The position numbers were made by a program, and so were the translations under genes. Below the pieces are notes generated by a model. The model worked only from the letters and a program-made list of their open reading frames with translations. It had not been told where the DNA came from and did not search any database. DNA of 64,000 bases from Brumimicrobium ulvae (GTDB lineage Bacteria > Bacteroidota > Bacteroidia > Flavobacteriales_D > Crocinitomicaceae), in the NCBI RefSeq assembly GCF_947504225.1, contig NZ_CANNGT010000005.1:186001-250000 (forward strand), written 5' to 3'. This document shows, piece after piece, positions 26,831-35,952 of this stretch. Positions within the stretch are counted from its first letter, which is position 1. Each line of letters opens with the position of its first letter.

Positions 26831-28558
26831 ATGAGAACACAATTTACATTTTTATTTTTCGTCCTATTTTCGGCGCTAACATTCGGGCAAACCTTTTATA
26901 ATTTAGAGCTTGCTGCAGAAGGAAACTTTGGAACTCCCAATGCAGATGTTTTTAATGTCACCAATACAACAAACCCAACTACTACTTCATCAGGATTGTA
27001 TCAAACTGCAAACTCAACCACAGGGTTTGATGTTTTGCAAGATTATGGTGTTTATGGAAATAAAGCCTTATTGATTGAAAAGCCATCAGGACCTGGTAGA
27101 ATCGTAATTGTTGATTATCCAGCTTTTACAGAAGTGCATACCTTTGCTACTTCAGAAGCACCACAAACTTTGGTCATGGCAAGTCAAACAAAAGGTTATG
27201 TCGCAACAGGAAACCCCAGTGGAATTCAATTTGTTGATTTGACAAACAATACCATTGCCCCAGTAGCAGATCCCAATGATGATATTTCTTCAACTGCTCA
27301 ATTTATGTTGCAAGCCAACGGATTTATCTATGCACAAATGAGTGCTAAAATCATTAAAATCGATACGCTAACGCAAACTGTTTCAGGAGTTATCTTGCCA
27401 GCAATTGGCTCAATCAAAGGAATGGTTTTCGATGAACAAACCAATTTAATTTGGGCAATGAATGGTTCAGGAAAGTTGATTTCAATCGATGTTGCAAATG
27501 GTGATGCTTTGGGAGCCGAAATAGAGACTGGAGTTGCAGGATCTACTTTACTACGTATTTATGATTCTAAATTGTATTTCTGGAACTTGTCAAGCAAAAA
27601 CCTCTATATATACAATACTGAAACGCCATCAACATTGCCGTTGGTTTCTTCCTATACAAGTACAATGGGGGGTACTTCTTGGTCGTTTGGGTATGGGCGT
27701 TCATTCGACATCGACCAAAATACAGGAGATTTTGCCATTTGTTCTGCAGATGGGTTTGTTGCGCCTTCACTTTTTGAAGTGGTTGATGGAACTACATTTA
27801 CGGTGATTGATTCTGGTGCTGCAAATGGAGTGGCTATAGCCAATAAATGTAGATTAAAAATTGTATCAACACCACCAATTCCAGATGTGGCTAACTTGCC
27901 AACAGTTAATGCTGAATGTGATGTGACTTTAACAGCTCCTACAGCTGATGGAGGGACAATTACTGCAACAACTACAGATCCAATTACATACTCTGCACAA
28001 GGAACTTTCATTGTGACCTGGAATTATACCAATGACCATGGAACCTCTACGCAAACTCAAGAAGTAGTAATTGCAGATGTAACTGCACCACTGCCTAGTG
28101 TAACAGCGTTGCCTAATTTAGAAATCTCTTGTGATGTAGAAATTACAGGTTTCCCCACTGCGATGGATAATTGTGACGGTGAAATTGTTGGAACAACTTC
28201 AGATCTACTGATTTATTCAGAGACCGGAACCTATATTATTACTTGGGTGTTTATTGATGATTCAGGAAATGAAATTCAGCAATCTCAAACAGTTGAAGTA
28301 ACTTGTTCAAATGTTGGTCTAAACGATTATGCAATCCAAAATGTAAATATTTATCCAAATCCAGTAACTGATGTCTTAAATGTAGAAACGAATGTGGAAA
28401 GCTGGGTTGGACAATTAATGAATGCACAGGGTCAATTAGTTTTGAAATTTACCGAAACGCAATCAATTCCAGTAGGACATTTACCAAAAGGAGTATATTA
28501 CTTGCAAATGAGCAGTGCTCAACTTGGAACAGTTACGGAAAAGGTTGTGATTCAATAA
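26831..28558 (+). CDS. B12-regulated, T9SS-exported beta-propeller surface protein (BtuG-like by context)
   Basis: 575 residues. The signal peptide ends ALTFGQ (about residue 20). Residues about 25-345 contain repeated YncE/DUF5074-type propeller blades (for example GYVATGNPSGIQFVDLTNN and LIWAMNGSGKLISIDVANG). Two Ig/HYR-like beta domains follow (about 350-500, DNCDGEIVG). The end (NVNIYPNPVTDVLNVE ... KGVYYLQM) is a T9SS type A sorting domain. A cobalamin riboswitch directly precedes it. BtuG of Bacteroides is a surface beta-propeller that captures cobalamin, so this could be its T9SS-delivered counterpart. No btuB-type receptor is next to it. Confidence 0.82.
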   Translation: MRTQFTFLFFVLFSALTFGQTFYNLELAAEGNFGTPNADVFNVTNTTNPTTTSSGLYQTANSTTGFDVLQDYGVYGNKALLIEKPSGPGRIVIVDYPAFTEVHTFATSEAPQTLVMASQTKGYVATGNPSGIQFVDLTNNTIAPVADPNDDISSTAQFMLQANGFIYAQMSAKIIKIDTLTQTVSGVILPAIGSIKGMVFDEQTNLIWAMNGSGKLISIDVANGDALGAEIETGVAGSTLLRIYDSKLYFWNLSSKNLYIYNTETPSTLPLVSSYTSTMGGTSWSFGYGRSFDIDQNTGDFAICSADGFVAPSLFEVVDGTTFTVIDSGAANGVAIANKCRLKIVSTPPIPDVANLPTVNAECDVTLTAPTADGGTITATTTDPITYSAQGTFIVTWNYTNDHGTSTQTQEVVIADVTAPLPSVTALPNLEISCDVEITGFPTAMDNCDGEIVGTTSDLLIYSETGTYIITWVFIDDSGNEIQQSQTVEVTCSNVGLNDYAIQNVNIYPNPVTDVLNVETNVESWVGQLMNAQGQLVLKFTETQSIPVGHLPKGVYYLQMSSAQLGTVTEKVVIQ

Positions 28559-28598
28559 GTATAGTTTTTTATTTCTAACCCCATTACCATCTAAATAA

Positions 28599-28633
28599 AA
28601 AGGCTGAAACATTTATGTTTCAGCCTTTTTTTT
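28599..28633 (+). terminator. Terminator of the B12-regulated gene
   Basis: AAAGGCTGAAACAT and ATGTTTCAGCCTTT form a perfect 14-bp stem with a TT loop, followed by T residues. Confidence 0.9.
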
Positions 28634-28755
28634 GATTCCGAAATAATAGGAATCTTTGAGTGGTTAAGCTTAATTATGTGAAAATCAAGGGAAAACCCTT
28701 GGTGTGGTCTTTCGTACTTGTCATAAATTTGAATAAATCAAAAAAACATAAGTTT

Positions 28756-29265
28756 ATGAAAGCACTAAAGATTTTACTATTAACATCAGGATTACTTGTC
28801 TATTATGACGCATCCGGACAAGTCTCTATCGATCGATCTGTGATAGGAGCTACAGGAACAAATGAAGTTAGTTCAGGCAATACTTCTGCGAGTTGGACTG
28901 TAGGAGAGACAGCCGTAAATACGGAGACTAACGGAACAATAACCTTATCTGAAGGATTCCATCAAGGAATTAAAGACAACCTATCTGTTGAAGTCAACAC
29001 TCCAAGCGTAGATTTAAAAGTCTATCCTAACCCAACACAGGATAAGGTTTTTATCTCAGTAGATGCGACGAGCAAGCAAAGTATACATTTTGTATTGTAC
29101 ACTGCACTAGGTCAAGAAGTACAATTACCAGAGAATAGCATGAATGTATCAGGACATACAGAAAAGAGTTTGGACTTTAGTCATTTGACGAAAGGAACCT
29201 ACTTATTGCATGTTACATCAGAAAATGGAGTGCATTTATCAACCATAAGAATTATTAAAAACTAG
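28756..29265 (+). CDS. Small secreted protein with T9SS sorting domain
   Basis: The ATG at 28756 begins a signal peptide (MKALKILLLTSGLLVYYDASG), so the longer frame from 28660 is rejected. About 169 residues remain. The region about 25-75 (GNTSASWTVGETAVNTET) is a short domain seen in many secreted Bacteroidota proteins. The end (VDLKVYPNPTQDKVFIS ... KGTYLLHV) is a T9SS type A sorting domain. It lies 33 bp before the S74-domain gene and is probably co-transcribed with it. It may serve as a surface or adhesin subunit; function unknown. Confidence 0.83.
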   Translation: MKALKILLLTSGLLVYYDASGQVSIDRSVIGATGTNEVSSGNTSASWTVGETAVNTETNGTITLSEGFHQGIKDNLSVEVNTPSVDLKVYPNPTQDKVFISVDATSKQSIHFVLYTALGQEVQLPENSMNVSGHTEKSLDFSHLTKGTYLLHVTSENGVHLSTIRIIKN

Positions 29266-29298
29266 AATTCCAATCACATAAATTAAAAAACAGAAAAT

Positions 29299-31023
29299 AT
29301 GAAAAAGTCAATTTTAACCGTGTTAGCGGTACTGTGTAGTATAATAATCTCCTCGAGTGCGTGGGGACAAGCACCTGAAAAGTTTAATTATCAGGCTGTA
29401 TTAAGAGATAACGGTAATGTTATGGTGAGTCAATCGGTCAATGTTCGATTTACTATCCATGATGGATCGGCAACTGGTACAAATGTTTATCAAGAGACAC
29501 AATTTCTTACCACAGATCAATATGGCCGTGTAAATTGTGCCGTTGGTGGTGGAACTGTAATAAGTGGTGATTTCTCAACTATTGATTGGGGTAATGGCGG
29601 TAAATATTTACAAGTAGAGATCGATAATGGATCTGGATTTGAAGATCTTGGCGCGAGTCAATTGTTGTCCGTTCCTTATGCGATACAAGCAGGAGGGCTA
29701 GATAATGCATTTGAAGGATGGGCTTTAGATGGGAATGCCGCCACTGGAACAGATTTTATAGGAACAACGATTGGAGAGGATTTACGCTTTAAAGTTGATG
29801 GATTTGATGCTGGTTTTATAGGCGTTAATGCGAGTACTGCTTTAGGAAAAGGTAGTTTAGATGAAAATACAACAGGACTTCTAAATACTGCAATAGGTTC
29901 ACACACTTTGACGAGTAATACTTCAGGTAGTAGAAATACTGCTTTAGGACGCTATGGAATAAGTGCAAGTACAATTTCAAACAACAATACTTCAGTGGGC
30001 TATGGTGCCATGAAGGATTTTACTTCAACAACTAGCGCCGGACTTAACACTGCGTTAGGTTATATGACAGCTGTTGAAGATGATCTGATAAATGCTACAG
30101 CTGTAGGTTCTTACGCAATGGTAGAACAAAATAACTCTATGGTTTTAGGAAGTATTGACGGAGTGAATAACGCTACCGCAAATACAAGAGTGGGTATTGG
30201 GACAACTACACCTAATCACTTGTTAGATGTAAATGGTAGCGTAGGAGTAGAAGATACTTTATTTTTGAATGGACCATATATAAGAGGAGATGTTGCTTTA
30301 TTCTTTCCTTTCATGGAAGTGTTTACGACTTCTTTTACTCCAACATCTAATTTCGGAGGAGTAGCGATGCTTGGTAGTAGTACGACGCAATGGGGTTCTC
30401 TATATGTAAATGAAATCTTTGGTAGAGATGATGGTTTGGAAGCAGGAAATACTTTAGTGATTAAAACTCCTACTATTGTTGAAATGAGTGCTACTGGAAC
30501 CGCAGGTAATCAATCTGGTTTTATGATTAAAAACTTGGGTAATAGTAGCAATCCCGCTTCGATTAATTTTCAGGTAGGTCAAAATACTAATACTTTATAT
30601 ATGTATGATGGAGCTGGTGTTCAGCTCGGTAGATTCGATGGTACATCAGGAGCGTATACTTCAACTTCAGATGAGCGTTTAAAAACGAATTTCCAAGAAG
30701 TTGAAGGTACTTTAGAAAAACTGATGAAATTGAAACCTTTAACATATACTTACATCAATAATTCTGATAATGATCGTCGTCACCTTGGTTTTAAAGCGCA
30801 AGAAGTAGAGAAGCTATTCCCGACTTTAGTAAATTCTCCGAAAAATGCTGATTCTGATTCAGAAGATGGGGTTTACACAATGGACTATTCTGGGTTCGGT
30901 GTAATTGCTGTAAAAGCAATTCAAGAACAACAAGTTGAAATTGAAACTTTAAAAGAACAAAATGAAAGTCTTCAAAATCAAATTGAAGAAATTAAAAAGC
31001 AGTTAGAAGCTTTATCAAAATAA
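29299..31023 (+). CDS. Secreted fibre-like protein with C-terminal intramolecular chaperone (peptidase S74) domain
   Basis: 574 residues. A signal peptide ends SSAWGQ (about 24). The body contains repeated short segments with Asn/Thr/Gly (NTALGRYGISA, NTSVGYGAM, NTALGYMTAV), as in trimeric beta-helical fibres. The end carries the S74 endosialidase-type chaperone motif SDERLKTNFQEV and HLGFKAQEVEKLFP (about 455-515), then a coiled coil. In phage tail spikes this domain helps trimer folding and then cleaves itself off. It follows a T9SS-exported protein. A surface fibre is likely; the ligand is unknown. Confidence 0.85.
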   Translation: MKKSILTVLAVLCSIIISSSAWGQAPEKFNYQAVLRDNGNVMVSQSVNVRFTIHDGSATGTNVYQETQFLTTDQYGRVNCAVGGGTVISGDFSTIDWGNGGKYLQVEIDNGSGFEDLGASQLLSVPYAIQAGGLDNAFEGWALDGNAATGTDFIGTTIGEDLRFKVDGFDAGFIGVNASTALGKGSLDENTTGLLNTAIGSHTLTSNTSGSRNTALGRYGISASTISNNNTSVGYGAMKDFTSTTSAGLNTALGYMTAVEDDLINATAVGSYAMVEQNNSMVLGSIDGVNNATANTRVGIGTTTPNHLLDVNGSVGVEDTLFLNGPYIRGDVALFFPFMEVFTTSFTPTSNFGGVAMLGSSTTQWGSLYVNEIFGRDDGLEAGNTLVIKTPTIVEMSATGTAGNQSGFMIKNLGNSSNPASINFQVGQNTNTLYMYDGAGVQLGRFDGTSGAYTSTSDERLKTNFQEVEGTLEKLMKLKPLTYTYINNSDNDRRHLGFKAQEVEKLFPTLVNSPKNADSDSEDGVYTMDYSGFGVIAVKAIQEQQVEIETLKEQNESLQNQIEEIKKQLEALSK

Positions 31024-31049
31024 ATAACGATTGCTTTTATTTTTAATGT

Positions 31050-31082
31050 AAGCCCTCTTTCGATTTGGAAAGGGGGCTTTTT
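31050..31082 (+). terminator. Terminator of the S74-domain gene
   Basis: AAGCCCTCTTTC pairs imperfectly with GAAAGGGGGCTT around GATTTG, then a T-run. It starts 27 bp after the stop codon. Confidence 0.85.
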
Positions 31083-31096
31083 GATAGTACTCATGC

Positions 31097-31980
31097 TCAC
31101 TTCTGTTTTGAATTCCACCAATACAAAGGCGGAATCAATAAAGGAGCAAAAATCAAAGGGCTGGTCAATCCTCCAATAATTACTGTGGCTAATGGTCTTT
31201 GAACGTCAGAGCCAATTCCTGTAGAAGTAGCTGCTGGAACCAATCCTAAAATTGCAAGAATCAGAATTGTTAAAACAGCTTTTAATTGTTTTTTTGGATG
31301 TTTCATTCACCAAATCTTTGGTCAATTCTGTTTTCTGTGAGGAACGATTCAATGCGGAAACTAAAAGTACTCCTGCCATTACGGAAATTCCAAAGATGGA
31401 AACGAATCCAACTCCTGCAGAAACGTTGAAATAATATCCACGCATCAATAGCGCAATTATTCCTCCTGCAAGAGCAAATAATACACAACTGATGGTAATT
31501 AAAGTGTGTTTGACGCTTTTGAAGAGCATGAATAAAAATGCAAAAACAACAACCAACGTGAGCGGAATGGTAATCATCAATTGTTTTCCAGCGCGCACTA
31601 AGTTTTCGTATTGACCTCCATAAACCAATTCATATCCTTTTTGGAATGGTAATTTCTGCTTGGATCCTATTTTGTAATTCAGCAACAAAACCACCTTGGT
31701 CTCGGTCACGAATATTCGTTCTGACAGTAATCTCTCGTTTGTTCTTGTAACGGTAAATATTGGTTTGTCCACCTTCAAATGTTACATCTGCCAATTGGTC
31801 CATTGGAATTAAAGCACCAGTTATGGAAGGAACAAGTAAATTTTTTATTTCATCAAAAATGTCAATGAGTTGCCTAGCTGAACGGATGTCGCTCCTCTCT
31901 TCTAAGGATTTTGAAAGTAAACTGTCCATGCTTTCTGGCATTTCAAAAATAAAATTTGTGATTGTCTCTACTTGAGCAGC
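31097..31980 (-). pseudogene. Fossil of a heavy-metal RND efflux locus (CusA/CzcA-like, with a TolC-like piece)
   Basis: Three overlapping minus-strand frames together spell parts of one export system. The rightmost piece (to about 31980) has EMPESMDSLLSKSLEERSD, like the domain ends of TolC-family outer-membrane efflux proteins. It then reads LIPMDQLADVTFEGGQTNI and continues, after a frameshift near 31635, into YELVYGGQYENLVRAGKQLM and several membrane helices. After a second shift near 31305 it ends RPLATVIIGGLTSPL, the CusA/CzcA C-terminus. An intact CusA has about 1040 residues; fewer than 300 remain. Large deletions and frameshifts make it non-functional. Confidence 0.85.
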
Positions 31981-32038
31981 TTCTTGTATGAATCAATTCA
32001 GCAACTCTAGAACCGTCTTCAATGATTAGAATTTCCAT
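31981..32038 (-). pseudogene. Fossil start of an OmpR-type response regulator
   Basis: Reading from the ATG at 32038 gives MEILIIEDGSRVAELIHTR, the opening strand and helix of a receiver domain (usual form ILIIEDE.RVAELI). After about 19 residues the frame leaves the family and the efflux-protein fossil begins. It is therefore joined by a deletion to the efflux remnant, as metal-resistance loci often have a CusR-like regulator. Confidence 0.65.
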
Positions 32039-32149
32039 AGGGTTAAATATAGGGAAAATTCAATATGCTTATATTAAAATAGACAAGTTTGAAGGTGAAA
32101 TGCTAGTCTACTTTCTTATGATGGTGATATATTTTCTCGTATAAAATAC

Positions 32150-32866
32150 TTAATCGTCTAACAAAGCGGTACTGCTTCCAATTTCGAATTCATCGTTGAG
32201 CATTTCTCCTTCTTCTTGGACTTCGAAAAGTAAGGGTTCAACTTTAGCGTAGTCCGAAATGACTTTCACCGTGATTAGACATAAGAAGATCCCAATTGTA
32301 CTGCCTATCATTTCAATTTTAGTACTGGTCATAAAATCTTCTACACTTTCAGCACTTCTTGAATAGCGGAAAATAATTTGTCCCATAATGTTATTAAGGA
32401 TCCAAAGGGACCACCAAAGTGCGAGGTTTCCTTTCCTCAGTTTTTCCTTCAGCGTTATGCCATTCTTTTCGAGGTACTCTTGCGTATAATTGTATAATTC
32501 GACCATGATTGTTATTGGTCTAAATAAGTTTAGAATCGGGATGAACCAACTTCCAGCTGCCCAACCGTCTTCATATTCTAGGTAAGAAACTTTTTGATGT
32601 AAGTTGTAATAAGCACGTCTAAACCATAAAATAAATGTGACTGCAGAAACAATAAAAGCAGCAGTATAGGTCCAACCAATAATAAGTTCGCGCAAATCAT
32701 TTGCATTTACATTGTCTAAGAAATACATTAGATCAGTGTCTGCATAACCCAATAAGTTGAGTTGCATATAGGAAGAAATTAGTGACAATACTTCTAGTCC
32801 AAGAATGATCCAAATCAAAATGATTGCAGCTTTCGCTCTCTTGTCGTTAGGTTTCAATTTTTTCAT
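32150..32866 (-). CDS. DUF4328 membrane protein
   Basis: 238 residues with about five hydrophobic helices (starting near residues 13, 60, 100, 145 and 185). The conserved DUF4328 core is seen as WFRRAYYNLHQ (about 81-91) and WAAGSWFIPILNLFRPITIM (about 102-121). The C-terminus is acidic and soluble. No biochemical function is known for the family. It stands alone, with about 180 bp of featureless DNA on the right. Confidence 0.83.
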   Translation of the reverse strand: MKKLKPNDKRAKAAIILIWIILGLEVLSLISSYMQLNLLGYADTDLMYFLDNVNANDLRELIIGWTYTAAFIVSAVTFILWFRRAYYNLHQKVSYLEYEDGWAAGSWFIPILNLFRPITIMVELYNYTQEYLEKNGITLKEKLRKGNLALWWSLWILNNIMGQIIFRYSRSAESVEDFMTSTKIEMIGSTIGIFLCLITVKVISDYAKVEPLLFEVQEEGEMLNDEFEIGSSTALLDD

Positions 32867-33069
32867 AATAGTAAATTAATTGTGCATTAATGTTTTTACC
32901 AATGGTTGTCGGGAAAATCATAAAATTGCAATAAGTAACAGTTTATAACCAGCCTGTAAAAAACATAAATATACTTTAAAGATTAATTTAAAAGCGAGGT
33001 AAGCGATGAAAATTGGGTCTGACCAAATGCTTATGGGTGTAAGGGTTTGGTTTTTAAGGTGTTATTTTT

Positions 33070-34518
33070 TTATTTCTTTTTTAGAATAACAACTTCTTCA
33101 TTAGAGATAACTTCCCATTCTCCTGAAGATTCTAACGCTTGAATGGCATTGGTGAACTCTTCTTCATTCAAAGGATAAAAACCTTCTTTTTTTGAATAAA
33201 CAATATACTCTGCATCCTTTATGATAGGAAATTGATAGATGTTTTCACGTAAAGATAAATGGGGTACAAAAGGAGATTGGGCACTAACACTGGCTTCTTT
33301 AGGAATCATTTTTAATTGTTGGTAGACTGTTTTAACAGCGTAGTCTTTTTGGTAGTGTTTGGCTTGATAGAATCTAATTCTTGATTTGTCTGTAAAATGT
33401 ATGGTGCTGTCCATCGTTCGAATTGTAGAAGCAATTGAAAGGACCAATACCCCGATGGCTAAACCATTGACCAACTTTGGTTTTTTAAATTCTGAAATAA
33501 CAATAAAAACACCAATGGCCATGATTGGTGCAAATTCAATGTTATAATGGTCACCGATTCCCCACATGGAGTAATTGTCGTGGAATAACTTCTGAAAGTA
33601 AATGGGCAACAACATCATAATGAAGTGGGGTTTTTTAAGAAGGAATAATAAGCCCGAAAACACCATGATGAGGTGTAATTCAAGTTTGATATAATCACCA
33701 TAAATACTGTTGTTGTGGTTGGTGAAAAGCATTACAAAACTGTCTATTGGATGGGTAATGATGGTTTTTACTGCTTGAAATGGAGTTTCTCCTAATGAAG
33801 AATATAAAAATCCAGTGTAAGTGTTCTCTGCCGAAAACGAAGGAATTACTATAAACATTACCACCAAGAAATACAGTAAGGAAATGGTGAAAAGTTTAAG
33901 TAAGTGAAGGACTGTACCTCTATTTTTCCGATGTTCAATGATTAAGGCCAAACAAATGAAAAGTAAAGCAATAGAAACATTTTCTTGAGCAATCAACATC
34001 AGCAATAGCAAGACGGTTGACGTTGTTTTTTTGTGGGAATATACCGCCAGTAGAAACCAAGGGATGATACATGCGGCAATTACTACACTGTGATAATCAA
34101 ATGAAAAGGCTCCAAAAACTCCGAAGAAAGTGTAAAAATAAACAGTGGCGAATATTGGAATAAGTTGATGTTTGGGTTTTATTTTTTTAAAGAATTGATG
34201 CACTCCAATTCCACCAAAAACCACAGCTACCACCTGCACAATAAGCAAAGTGTAAGTTCCGAATAAATAAACCAATGGGGAGAAGATGATGAGGTACAAA
34301 TCAAAATGTCCACCAAGAATAGGCTCTGAAACGCTTTTGATCATTTCACTGTCCGCTATTTGGAAATGCGCATATTTGTATATTGCATTGGTATACAAAC
34401 CTAAGTCTAATGCATAGGTCCTGAACAAATAATGATTGACCAAAGAAATAGTAGCATATAAAAGTCCAAAAATTAAACTGGTCAGGAATAGGGCTTTATT
34501 TTTCTTAATCAATTGCAT
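33070..34518 (-). CDS. DUF2079 membrane protein
   Basis: 482 residues with about 10-11 hydrophobic helices and a soluble C-terminal domain of about 90 residues. YALDLGLYTNAIYKYAHF (about 35-52) and LGGHFDLYLIIFSPLVYLFG (about 68-87) are the conserved DUF2079 segments, related in layout to GT-C glycosyltransferases, which also carry an early acidic motif. A role in transferring sugar from a lipid carrier is possible but not shown. The upstream bases 34519-34652 contain nothing recognisable. Confidence 0.83.
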   Translation of the reverse strand: MQLIKKNKALFLTSLIFGLLYATISLVNHYLFRTYALDLGLYTNAIYKYAHFQIADSEMIKSVSEPILGGHFDLYLIIFSPLVYLFGTYTLLIVQVVAVVFGGIGVHQFFKKIKPKHQLIPIFATVYFYTFFGVFGAFSFDYHSVVIAACIIPWFLLAVYSHKKTTSTVLLLLMLIAQENVSIALLFICLALIIEHRKNRGTVLHLLKLFTISLLYFLVVMFIVIPSFSAENTYTGFLYSSLGETPFQAVKTIITHPIDSFVMLFTNHNNSIYGDYIKLELHLIMVFSGLLFLLKKPHFIMMLLPIYFQKLFHDNYSMWGIGDHYNIEFAPIMAIGVFIVISEFKKPKLVNGLAIGVLVLSIASTIRTMDSTIHFTDKSRIRFYQAKHYQKDYAVKTVYQQLKMIPKEASVSAQSPFVPHLSLRENIYQFPIIKDAEYIVYSKKEGFYPLNEEEFTNAIQALESSGEWEVISNEEVVILKKK

Positions 34519-34652
34519 GTCGGGTACTAAAACAAAGTGCTAAAATAAGATTATTCTTGATGGGGTTGGTTGATAGTTTTTTCAATTCAACTAAAAAGCA
34601 ATATTTTTTAACTGAGTTCATAAAAGTAGATTTTCTATTCAGGTTTATTAAT

Positions 34653-34796
34653 GAGAATTCACAGTTTTCTTCTTTTGATAGAATCCTACCAAAATATTGT
34701 GAATTGATTTCACCTCTGACGAAGGAAGAAGCATGAATACCATTAAAAACAGACAAGCATGAGCTAAATTGATACTTTTATGTGATGATTCACAGT
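34653..34796 (+). CRISPR. Remnant CRISPR piece: decayed repeat end, one 30-nt spacer, split repeat copy 1
   Basis: A decayed repeat end (GAATTCACAGT, ending 34665) is followed by exactly 30 nt (34666-34695) and then a 101-bp split repeat (34696-34796). The split repeat is ATTGTGAATTGATTTC, a 54-bp insert, then AAATTGATACTTTTATGTG through CACAGT. It matches split repeat copy 2 (36008-36108) at about 97 of 101 positions. This is the separated, older-looking end of the main array. Confidence 0.85.
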
Positions 34797-34960
34797 AGGC
34801 AAGGGGAGTTAGTGTTTATCCAGTTGTTATGTGTCATAACCATACTACAAACATTCTACGAATAGTCTCACGCATCATTTCAATATATTTTGAAAAATAA
34901 ATTCATTTAGTTCATTACTTACTGAACTTTATGTACTTTTATCATATTAACAGTAGTTAA

Positions 34961-35422
34961 ATGACAGAGAAAGAGAATTATATTGAACAAGTAGGATTGT
35001 TTTACGAACAATATGGACTACCTAAAATGGCTGGACGTATTTTAGGCTATCTAATTTCATCAGACTCAGACAATAATTCATTTGAAGACCTTCAAAAGTC
35101 ATTAAAGGCCAGTAAAGGGTCAATCAGCGGAAACATAAACCTATTACTTAAACAAGGAATGATTGTGAAACATATGATATCTGGAGATAGAAAATCCTAT
35201 TACAAGATGTCATTAAATAGTCTTGAAAGTATTTTAGACTCAAAAGTGAACTCGGTGACTCAATTCAAAATGATCCTTGAAACTGGACTTTCATTCGACT
35301 TGAATGATAACGGTCTAAAGAAAAAAAAACTAACTAAGATTTTGAATTATTATGAATTTCTAGAAAATGAAATTCCATTGTTGAGAAATAAATGGGAAGA
35401 AAAAGCAAACAATCAAATGTAA
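34961..35422 (+). CDS. GbsR/MarR-family transcriptional regulator
   Basis: 153 residues. A winged helix-turn-helix domain spans about 15-90, with the GbsR-type opening YGLPKMAGRILGYLI, a recognition-helix region KGSISGNINLLLKQGMI and a wing DRKSYYKM. The C-terminal 60 residues are helical, as for dimerisation. It sits 10 bp before the DUF6653 gene and probably controls this unit. Both genes lie inside the inferred cassette between two split CRISPR repeats, so it is likely an acquired gene rather than part of the Cas system. Confidence 0.85.
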   Translation: MTEKENYIEQVGLFYEQYGLPKMAGRILGYLISSDSDNNSFEDLQKSLKASKGSISGNINLLLKQGMIVKHMISGDRKSYYKMSLNSLESILDSKVNSVTQFKMILETGLSFDLNDNGLKKKKLTKILNYYEFLENEIPLLRNKWEEKANNQM

Positions 35423-35432
35423 CAATAAGATT

Positions 35433-35942
35433 ATGACATTAGAGAGAAAAGTGGCTAAGGCCTTTAATTTGACACATGAAAACTGGATGAAACATTCAAA
35501 TCCTTGGAGTGTATGGACTAGATACTCCGTTTTGCCACTAATAGTTTTCGCATTTTGGAGCAGAATTTGGATTGGATGGTGGTGTTTAATTCCAGGTTTG
35601 TTATCGCTTCTTTGGATGTTTTTTAATCCTGTATTTTTCAAGGCTCCAAGATCTACGAAAAATTGGGCATCAAAGTCTGTTATGGGGGAAAGGGTCTTCT
35701 TAAATAGAGATAATATCCATATTCCTGAAATTCATGACAAGCCTATCCACAAAATATTAAATCTTGTCTCTTCATCAGGAATGGCATTAGCTATTTGGGC
35801 AACAGTTGAATATTCAATATGGGGAGCGTGCTTTGGAATCGCATTGGCTTATATAGGAAAAAGCTGGTATTTAGACAGAATGGTTTGGCTCTATGAAGAT
35901 ATGAAAAACAAAAATGAAGAATATAAAAGTTGGGACTATTGA
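35433..35942 (+). CDS. DUF6653 membrane protein
   Basis: 169 residues. The N-terminal part MTLERKVAKAFNLTHENWMKH and SNPWSVWTRYSVLPLIVFAFWSR match DUF6653, followed by about four hydrophobic segments (about 31-45, 50-68, 115-130, 130-143). No reaction is known for the family. It is 10 bp downstream of the regulator gene, so the two form an operon, and its stop codon lies about 10 bp before the attC-like palindrome, as expected for the last gene of a cassette. Confidence 0.82.
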   Translation: MTLERKVAKAFNLTHENWMKHSNPWSVWTRYSVLPLIVFAFWSRIWIGWWCLIPGLLSLLWMFFNPVFFKAPRSTKNWASKSVMGERVFLNRDNIHIPEIHDKPIHKILNLVSSSGMALAIWATVEYSIWGACFGIALAYIGKSWYLDRMVWLYEDMKNKNEEYKSWDY

Positions 35943-35952
35943 TAAAACGACA

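Noticed and set aside
34505-34756. Minus-strand 83-residue open frame over the split CRISPR repeat
   Set aside because: It runs through CRISPR repeat and spacer sequence and shows no protein-like pattern.
34696-34796. Split repeat as an alternative tracrRNA
   Set aside because: A complete tracrRNA with promoter and terminator exists at 44172-44262; the split repeat has no terminator on the anti-repeat strand.
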